Shown in pieces: positions 57,343 to 64,000 of a DNA stretch of 64,000 nucleotides. The position numbers were made by a program, and so were the translations under genes. Under the pieces are notes generated by a model that saw only the letters and a program-made list of their open reading frames with translations, made no database searches and had not been told where the DNA came from. Source of the stretch: Panicum virgatum. Taxonomy: Eukaryota > Streptophyta > Magnoliopsida > Poales > Poaceae. The DNA lies in NCBI RefSeq assembly GCF_016808335.1, contig NC_053141.1, positions 27,943,581 through 28,007,580 of the forward strand. Reading direction: 5' to 3'. Numbering within the stretch: the stretch's first letter is position 1; each line of letters begins with the position of its first letter.

Positions 57343-60032
57343 TGTAACGAACATGGCACCATTGATGTCATTTCGAGTGATTTTGGTGATCGAATGACAA
57401 ACACAACACTTGGACTAATACGATTGTTAAGATGATCATTCTCAGGCTTTTAGGTTCAAGTGATGACAAAGAGAAAGAGAAGATAGGCGTAGCAAGGCCC
57501 GAAGGGCTGCCCCTACGGCTCTTCGGATCAGGAGCACCGGAAGAACCGACGCCAGGGCATCGGAGCATCCGATGGTAGTCGGAAGAACCGACGCCTTGAT
57601 ACTTTGGTGCAGAAGGGAATCGAAGCCAAGTCAGCCTATAGGCACCGGTTGAACCGACGGTCCAAAATAGGGCATCAGTGCAATGGCCGTCCTTTGTACC
57701 AGAGACGATGTCAAGTGCCCAGAAGAAGTTTCTTCAGCACCGGTTCAACCGACGGTGCATCGGTGCATACCACCGGTGTAATGACGTCAGCATCCAGGAG
57801 AAGATTCTTTCAGCACCGGTTGAACCGGTGAGGCATCGGTGCATTCAATCGGTTCAACCGGTGGTCTCTGCGTCAGCTGTCAGGACTTCAACGGCTACTT
57901 CATGTTGTGAGTGACCGGATGAACCGACGCTACCCTGCCAAGAGGCATCGGTTCTTCCGGTGGTAGCAGATTTTCAGCTGACCGTTGGAGCAACGGCTAC
58001 AAGACTTGGTGGCCTATATATACGCCTCACCCCGTCCATTTGAAGTGTGCTGGAGTTGCTGAACATCCCAAACACACCCAAGAACATCTCCAACCACCAT
58101 AGAGCTTCATTGTACATCATATAGGCTTAAGCACACTTGTGAGAGTGCTTAGTGCTTGTTTAGGGATTAGTTCTTGCGAGAGCTCCCTTGAGAGAAGTCT
58201 TGCTGCGGCAAGCAACTTGTGATCCGTCGTGTGACCCTCCGTCTTGGTGTGGAGTGGCAACGACACTTTGTGCGGGGGAAGAGGAGGCCCCCTCCTTGGT
58301 GGAAAAGCTCCGTAGTGGATTTCGGCCGGGTTAATTAGGCTTGTTAGATTCATCGCGCAAAGTTGCATCCATCTATGAAAAGATTTTGCAAGTCTTTGTA
58401 AGAGAACATGAACAAGAAGGGCCAAAAGAAGGGATTTTTCCAAGACAAAAGCAGTGGTTGGTGTGGATTTGACCCAGTACCTTGTTTCTAAGCGAGAAAA
58501 GCGGCGAACTGATGATGAGATCGGCGATGCAGGGGTGGACATGGGCCCTGTGCGATCTTGGGGTGCAGAGCACCGGCGATGAGGACGGGCGCAGCTCGGC
58601 GGGTCGCCGCCGGTGCATGCGGATAACAGCTCGTGCACGCCCCCCACTGCCTGCTCAACCAGCGCCACCCCCGCTGACTGGTCGCCGTTGGAGCTCAGGA
58701 ATTTTTTACCACCACTCCACCAGAGCCGCAGCAACTACCGCCATCACCCGATGAATATATTAGCAGTAGCATTAGCAGCAGCAGGAACAAGTTTTGACCC
58801 GTCGTTCACGCCGGCCGTGAGGATCCAGGGGTTCAACGTCGCCGCATGCGGAGCACGCACTCCAATGGCGGCGACCACGTGCTGTCCGCCCGCGCGTGAG
58901 CGCGAGAGGCGATCAGAGCTCCAGTCGTACAGTTTTTGCCGACCGGCCGGCCCTCTTAGCTTTTTATTAACAGCCGATCCGATCAGAATAGGAAGGAGAG
59001 TTAGACAGATCTCATTGCGGGTACAACAGGCGGGTAGAATTAGGGGTGGTGCCAAAATAATTTGATTTTTGGCAGAAATATTTTCTAGCTCGCGATTTTT
59101 ATGGGTCTAACCTGTTTTGGGTAAAAAAAGTTTTCAATTCTTTTCGATTTATATATATATATATAACTTGAAATAATAGCTGGATATATTGTTTCTATAT
59201 AGAGGCTGAGATATTCATATTCTTTTATCTAAAAAAATCTCATCAATCTAAAATCGGTGAAATTTGTCAATTCTTATTGGGTCACGTCACCATGCAGAGG
59301 CTCCTAAGACGCGGGAGAAGCACGCCTCCATCAACGCAGTGGACGTTTGTCCTCCCGCCGGCCGCCGAGGCTTGAGGAGATCACAGCCTTATCCCGTGCC
59401 CTCCGCTGTGTGGGCACGCTAGGCGCATGCAGGGGAGCTAGATGGGATGCGCGCGTGGTGTTTGGGATGGATGCAAAAGGGCGCGGGTGAACGACGATGG
59501 CGAGCGTCGCTGGGCACGGGGCGGCGATGCAACTTTTTTTTAGATTATACAGTACAACTTAGACACTCACAATGCACTCACACTCACACCTCTATGAACA
59601 CATACGCAAATCCTACCTCTATGAGTATCTTCGAAGACTGAGCTGGCAAATCTTCGAGATTGACGAAGTCACCACAGGCATCTCGCTGTCGATAGAAACA
59701 TCGCCTACCACTGAATGCACAACGCCATTAAATCTCAGAATATTCGCTCTCATAGGGGGACCTCAGGTGCTATCGAGACTCTTGTAACCACTAGACTACA
59801 GGCCCTTTCGCGGGCGGCGATGCAACTTGGTCGGGCAAGATCTCCTTGTCTCGGTCGGCTACTCAGCTTCCTCTCCAGAATTCAGCTTCCTCCTCTACTG
59901 CGATTGTTTGTTCCGTCCCTCTTCTTGATTTCCATGCCTAATTTTTTTCCTACAATCTTGAATCACACTGTTTTTCAGATATCTGAATTGAATTGTCCAA
60001 TTAGAGAAGGGATCGGATCTCACGCCGGTGCT
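57343..60032 (+). repeat. Array unit 6 (X6 57343-58331, Y6 58332-60032)
   Basis: 2690 bp. It has the unit-4 variants at exactly +5380 (57677, 58701, 59228) plus a private T at 57368. Confidence 0.93.
59536..59811 (-). mobile_element. SINE, copy 6 (in Y6)
   Basis: Same insertion carried by array duplication. TSD at 59519-59535 and 59812-59828. Confidence 0.85.
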
Positions 60033-61481
60033 TGTAACGAACATGGCACCATTGATGCCATTTCGAGTGATTTTGGTGATCGAATGACAAACACAACACT
60101 TGGACTAATACGATTGTTAAGATGATCATTCTCAGGCTTTTAGGTTCAAGTGATGACAAAGAGAAAGAGAAGATAGGCGTAGCAAGGCCCGAAGGGCTGC
60201 CCCTACGGCTCTTCGGATCAGGAGCACCGGAAGAACCGACGCCAGGGCATCGGAGCATCCGATGGTAGTCGGAAGAACCGACGCCTTGATACTTTGGTGC
60301 AGAAGGGAATCGAAGCCAAGTCAGCCTATAGGCACCGGTTGAACCGACGGTCCAAAATAGGGCATCGGTGCAATGGCCGTCCTTTGTACCAGAGACGATG
60401 TCAAGTGCCCAGAAGAAGTTTCTTCAGCACCGGTTCAACCGACGGTGCATCGGTGCATACCACCGGTGTAATGACGTCAGCATCCAGGAGAAGATTCTTT
60501 CAGCACCGGTTGAACCGGTGAGGCATCGGTGCATTCAATCGGTTCAACCGGTGGTCTCTGCGTCAGCTGTCAGGACTTCAACGGCTACTTCATGTTGTGA
60601 GTGACCGGATGAACCGACGCTACCCTGCCAAGAGGCATCGGTTCTTCCGGTGGTAGCAGATTTTCAGCTGACCGTTGGAGCAACGGCTACAAGACTTGGT
60701 GGCCTATATATACGCCTCACCCCGTCCATTTGAAGTGTGCTGGAGTTGCTGAACATCCCAAACACACCCAAGAACATCTCCAACCACCATAGAGCTTCAT
60801 TGTACATCATATAGGCTTAAGCACACTTGTGAGAGTGCTTAGTGCTTGTTTAGGGATTAGTTCTTGCGAGAGCTCCCTTGAGAGAAGTCATGCTGCGGCA
60901 AGCAACTTGTGATCCGTCGTGTGACCCTCCGTCTTGGTGTGGAGTGGCAACGACACTTTGTGCGGGGGAAGAGGAGGCCCCCTCCTTGGTGGAAAAGCTC
61001 CGTAGTGGATTTCGGCCGGGTGACCGAGAGAGACGGTGGCGGTGCACTAGACTCGGTGTCTTGTGCGCACTTGCCTTTGCTTGCCGGCATCGCCTTGGTG
61101 GCGTAGTGCAAGACGGTGATCGGAAGAGCCTCGGTGTCCCGTGGACGTAGGCGTTTGTGCCGAACCACGTTACATGACCGTGTCTACTCGGGAGTTTGCA
61201 TCCCTCTTGCACTTATCTCTTTACCTACCTTATTACGTTTCCGCATTTACTCTTTCTTGTGTGCCTTTACTTTCTTAGTTAATTTGATTAGGATTGGCTA
61301 TAGGTTGCAAGTTTTTAGGGGTAAGTAGAGAGTTGCATAGATAAACCTTAGTCATAACTAGCATGTGTAGGACGTGTTAGGTTTATCGTTTGCAAGTAGA
61401 TTGAGCCCTAGGTTAAAAAGCGATTAGCGACCCTATTCACCCCCTCCCCCTCTAGGGTCGGACACCCCGGTGATCCTTACA
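60033..61481 (+). repeat. Array unit 7: complete LTR (X7 60033-61021, Z 61022-61481)
   Basis: This is the only full LTR, 1449 bp, TGTAACGAAC to GATCCTTACA. X7 carries the shared 63-bp deletion and a private A at 60890 (TCATGC for TCTTGC). Z, about 460 bp, is the LTR 3' part that Y replaces in the other units. The CAGCG TSD follows. Confidence 0.93.
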
Positions 61482-61953
61482 CAGCGGAGACGGCGGCCCG
61501 TGCGGCGGCGCCGCCCCGCCCCCTCCCTCCCTCGACGGCATCTCCGAGCGGCGGATCTGGCCACCCCCGGCCGGCGCGGAGCGGAGGGGCGGATCCGGCC
61601 ACCCCCGGCCGGTGCGGAGCGGAGGGGCGGCGCGGCAGGCGGAGGTCAGCCAGCGGCCAACGTGAGGGCGGCCAGCGGCGGCGGCGCCCCTGGCAAGCGG
61701 CGGGTGGCGGTGGCGCAAGCGGCGGGCGGGCGGCCGGCAGCGCGGTATCAGATGGGCTCACTGGGCCTAGATGGGCTCGGCGGGCTCACCTGTTTTTTTT
61801 ATTTTTTTATTAACAGAGGCGTGCACAAGAACACCTCTAAAAATGTTCCATTTATAGTGACTATAGCTCTGAGGCATTTCCGAAAAGCATCTCCGAAAAT
61901 CGAAAATCGAAAATTGAAAATGCACGCCTCCGAAAATAAAAATTATAGTAGTG
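61482..61953. mobile_element. CACTA transposon right end with GC-rich interior
   Basis: The stretch ends AATTATAGTAGTG at 61953, the inverse of CACTACTATAATT, a normal CACTA terminus. Subterminal GAGGCGTGCA (61816-61825) faces TGCACGCCTC (61921-61930), and CTCCGAAAAT-type repeats lie between. The first 280 bp is GC-rich and was continuous with the CT-rich sequence left of 43834 before the array inserted. The left terminus of this CACTA is not found. Confidence 0.6.
61553..61628. repeat. 38-bp tandem duplication
   Basis: 61553-61590 and 61591-61628 are two copies of a GC-rich 38-mer (starts GGATCTGGCCACCCCCGG and GGATCCGGCCACCCCCGG) with two differences. Confidence 0.85.
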
Positions 61954-61984
61954 TTAAGGTCTTATTATCAGACGCCGCCTGATA

Positions 61985-62152
61985 CAACCATCCTTAATCA
62001 TGCAATAACTCAACCGAAATCATATTCCTCCGTAGCCCCGACACATACTTCACACCCTTAAGTAGCATCTCATGTTCATCACACATCTTGAATTTGATAT
62101 CGAGCACTCCTATAATATGATAAACTGAATCATCTCTTAAGTGAGAGGAGGA
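61985..62152 (-). pseudogene. Copia pol scrap (protease/pre-integrase region)
   Basis: The minus strand reads [18 protein letters not shown], then LKGVKYVSGLRRNMISVELL, which resembles the stretch between protease and GAG-pre-integrase of copia polyproteins (the VRHVPGLKKNLISL segment). A stop follows at 61994. Only about 55 codons remain, bounded by the CACTA end on one side and a microsatellite on the other. Confidence 0.7.
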
Positions 62153-62275
<123 letters not shown>

Positions 62276-62738
62276 AGAGAGGGGATGAGAGGAAGAAAAA
62301 GAAGATAGAGGGTATTTTGATCCATAAATTTTGAGAAACATGTCGAAGGGGTAAATAGTATCTTTCGAAGATTTTTAAAATTGTAATGATATGGTTCCAA
62401 TATAACGAATTGTAATGGTAGATTAGTGAACTCAGACAATTATAATGACATAGATCTAATTAACCCAAGAATAAAACCTCCAATTTTAGGCATCCCATGC
62501 GCAGCTGCCTCTTAACTTCTATGAGTGAAATTTCATGGACCGAGCCATGTACATAGCTGGTGATACATCCGACTGGCGGCAGGCCTGGCCAGGAGTGGGG
62601 TGGGCGACCGCTCCTCCCCTCTCTTCTTTTTCCTTACTTTCTCTTCTTCTTCCTCCCCCCTTCCTTTTTATTCTTTCATCCTAAAAATGAAGGAGAGCTT
62701 AGGGAGGTATCCGTTGATCCTAGGGAAATAGGAGGGGG
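62276..62738. other. No gene recognised
   Basis: AT-rich sequence, then a pyrimidine-rich tract (62600-62680). No open frame or element end is seen. Confidence 0.5.
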
Positions 62739-63182
62739 CACTACAACAGAAAGGGGATGTTGTCCCGGTTGACAACCCCCTTTAGTCCCGGTTGACTAAA
62801 GCCTGAGACCTTTAGTCCCGGTTGCTACAACCGGGACCAAAGGGTCCGCGACGTGAAAAAAAGTTTGTATTTTATGGGAATCGAACCCAAGAGCTGTTGT
62901 CTCAAGTATAGCTTTTTTACCATCCCAGCTATACCGCGCATGCGACCTATTATGGGATGTTTTCTCTTTGTACTAACCTGTAGAGAGCCCTTTGGTCCCG
63001 GTTGGTGCTACCAACCAGGATAAAAAAAAGGGTCTTTGGTATGGGTTGGTGCCAAGATAAAAGATCCTTCCACTCTCCACGAGCCCGGCTAGTTGTTGGA
63101 CTTGGGGTAAAAGCCTCCATTGATCCCTGAGTCCAACGACGGCCAGAATAAATGCAAGTATCAAAGGCCAATTCTGTAGTAG
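62739..63182. mobile_element. CACTA-type MITE with TTTAGTCCCGGTTG subterminal repeats
   Basis: Starts CACTACAACAGAAAGG at 62739. The motif TTTAGTCCCGGTTG or its inverse occurs at about 62780, 62810, 62830 and 62990. The right end is near TTCTGTAGTAGTTG (63182), which inverts to CAACTACTACAGAA, a slightly damaged CACTA end. It is about 444 bp with no coding capacity, and is a common grass family by its subterminal repeat. Confidence 0.7.
62854..62941 (-). promoter_or_regulatory. Internal tRNA-like Pol III promoter boxes inside the MITE
   Basis: On the minus strand, TAGCTGGGATGG (62931-62920) fits an A box, and GGTTCGATTCC (62887-62877) is a perfect B box with a TGGG/CCCA T-stem. A run of seven T (62860-62854) follows as a terminator. 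A D-arm-like TAGC...GCTA can be drawn. A proper five-pair anticodon stem cannot, so it is not a functional tRNA. Confidence 0.5.
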
Positions 63183-63445
63183 TTGAGGACTTGAAGCACA
63201 GGGTTCAGGACGCTCAAACGTCAGGGTTCAGGAAGCTAGAGCGTCCGGTGGCCGCGTGCGTGACGACTCGTGAGCAAGTGGAGCTTGCATCGCTGCAAAA
63301 AGAGGACATGCCACTAATCAATACAAAAAAACATCCGTGGAGCATCTCAAAAAAAAAGAAAGAAAAAAGGATGAACATCCAATTCAAACACAGTAACACA
63401 CCTGGATAGTTCTGCACGACTGCATCAAGTCCTATCGTTTTTGGC
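63183..63445. other. No gene recognised
   Basis: Mixed sequence with a purine run (63348-63371). Nothing is supported. Confidence 0.5.
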
Positions 63446-63511
63446 AAAAGGGCCTGTAGCTGGTTATAAGAGTCTCGGTAGCACCTGAGATCCTAAGTTT
63501 GACTTTCCATG
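63446..63511 (+). mobile_element. SINE 5' fragment, cut by an LTR
   Basis: GGGCCTGTAGCTGGTTATAAG and the following AGAGTCTCGGTAGCACCTGA match the head of the SINE in Y, and here the B-box region is kept (AAGTTTGACTTTCC). It is broken at 63512 by an LTR start (TGTGACAGACC). The rest would lie beyond the window. Confidence 0.75.
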
Positions 63512-64000
63512 TGTGACAGACCCGCCGAGTTAAAATGCTTAATTAAGTGTAACCGCCATCATTTGAACACATCAGGCGTATTAGTTTAATTAAGTATAAC
63601 TTGACTGGCTGTTTCCAACCCACAGACCGATCGAAACACACCAGAACTCTCGCACAAAGGCGAGCGCAGAAGGTACCTGCATAATACAATTTTTACAAAA
63701 AAATAGTAAATAATATTAAGACTTTTACAAAGTAACTTTAAATTTAAAATTTACAAAAGAAAAGATAGCGGCGGAAGAGAATCTAACTTACAGACCATTT
63801 TTACTAGAGAATAAATAAAACAAAATACATAAGTCGAGAACTACCGAGACGTGAAGACAAAGCACCACATCGAGCCCACCAATGTGAAACCTAGTTAGCT
63901 CCTATACCTGAAATAGGGTAAACAACAAACCCTGAGCAACTAATACTCAGCAAGACTTACCCAACTATTGGATATACTTAGCCCACATATCTAGACATGC
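63512..64000 (-). repeat. LTR of family E, inverted, right part outside window
   Basis: Read on the minus strand, it ends GGCGGGTCTGTCACA and matches the end of E1 (GGCGGTTTCGTCACA at 5334). The last 28 bases of the window are the exact inverse of 4778-4805. The same LTR family therefore borders both ends of the window in opposite orientation. Confidence 0.85.

Larger units (their letters stand above)
43835..61481 (+). mobile_element. Composite tandem LTR array, (X-Y)6-XZ, 17647 bp
   Basis: The 5' part of an LTR (X, 1051 bp in the first unit, 989 bp later) alternates with a 1.70-kb non-LTR segment (Y). The starts of X are 43835, 46585, 49273, 51963, 54653, 57343 and 60033. Only the seventh X continues into the rest of the LTR (Z, 61022-61481), giving a complete LTR ending in TTACA. 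In all other units X stops at CGGCCGGGT and Y begins TAATTAGGC. Units are nearly identical. Nothing codes for gag or pol. LTR style (TGTAAC...TTACA, 'tcaagtgatgacaaagagaaag', repeated AACCG motifs) suggests a SIRE/Maximus-type copia source; that is inference. Confidence 0.93.

Noticed and set aside
43835..61481. Centromeric satellite or tandem gene cluster
   Set aside because: The units contain LTR ends, a TATA box and a single flanking TSD, and the 2.69-kb period is far from grass centromere satellites. A retrotransposon origin explains the structure.
43835..61481. CRISPR-like array
   Set aside because: The spacing and repeat size are wrong by two orders of magnitude, and this is plant nuclear DNA.
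60033..61481. An independent solo LTR inserted next to the array
   Set aside because: Its left flank (GTGCT) does not match its right flank (CAGCG), while CAGCG matches the left flank of the first unit. It is the closing LTR of the same insertion.
62854..62941. A functional tRNA gene on the minus strand
   Set aside because: A and B boxes and the T-arm are good, but no five-pair anticodon stem can be formed and the acceptor ends do not pair. Kept only as Pol III-like boxes.

Overview
This is nuclear plant DNA, most likely from a grass (Poaceae). The evidence is the nested LTR retrotransposons, the GC-rich gene-like fragments, CACTA termini of the grass type with TTTAGTCCCGGTTG repeats, and intron-containing fragments of plant chloroplast ascorbate peroxidase and plant cytosolic pyruvate kinase. 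I see no intact host gene, no rRNA and no functional tRNA gene. Almost all of the 64 kb is transposable-element sequence, so the useful annotation is the element boundaries, target-site duplications (TSDs), orientation and order of insertion.

Left nest (1-28165). A decayed Ty3/gypsy element of the Tat type (element A, + strand) supplies protease, reverse transcriptase, RNase H, a second archaeal-type RNase H, and integrase (5335-9129), then a polypurine tract and the start of its 3' LTR at 9710. Its 5' side is cut by two related long LTRs nested in each other: a solo LTR at 1155-4728 inside an older LTR (1-1154 plus 4729-5334). Its 3' LTR is cut at 9764 by an Athila-type gypsy element on the - strand (element B, 9765-26362, TSD AAGAT). 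B's own 5' LTR is in turn cut by a complete non-autonomous LTR element with no pol (element C, 16086-25369, TSD GGCAC). The A LTR resumes at 26368.

Middle (28166-43829). A truncated Ty1/copia element on the - strand (element D) carries a 961-bp Mutator-like element with a perfect 9-bp TSD in its integrase. Next is a CACTA-like segment (about 32658-40276) holding at least two captured host gene fragments in opposite orientations, with exon borders kept: ascorbate peroxidase (+) and pyruvate kinase (-). It also holds an unidentified exon and a long GC-rich ORF. From 40277 to 43829 lies unclassified LTR-like sequence.

Right (43835-61481). This is the outstanding feature: a 17.6-kb tandem array in which the first 1.0 kb of an LTR (X) alternates with a 1.7-kb foreign segment (Y), six times, closed by one complete 1449-bp LTR. 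One 5-bp TSD (CAGCG) flanks the whole array, so it behaves as one insertion that grew by unequal recombination. Shared variants show a 2690-bp monomer, a 5380-bp dimeric duplication and a chimeric unit. Each Y carries the same SINE with a 17-bp TSD. Each X carries a TATA box, and the upstream part of unit 1 has five ACCGAC motifs and one TGACGTCA motif.

Right edge (61482-64000): a CACTA terminus, a copia pol scrap, a long AT/GA microsatellite, a short CACTA-type MITE with internal Pol III boxes, a SINE 5' fragment, and an inverted LTR of the family seen at the left edge.
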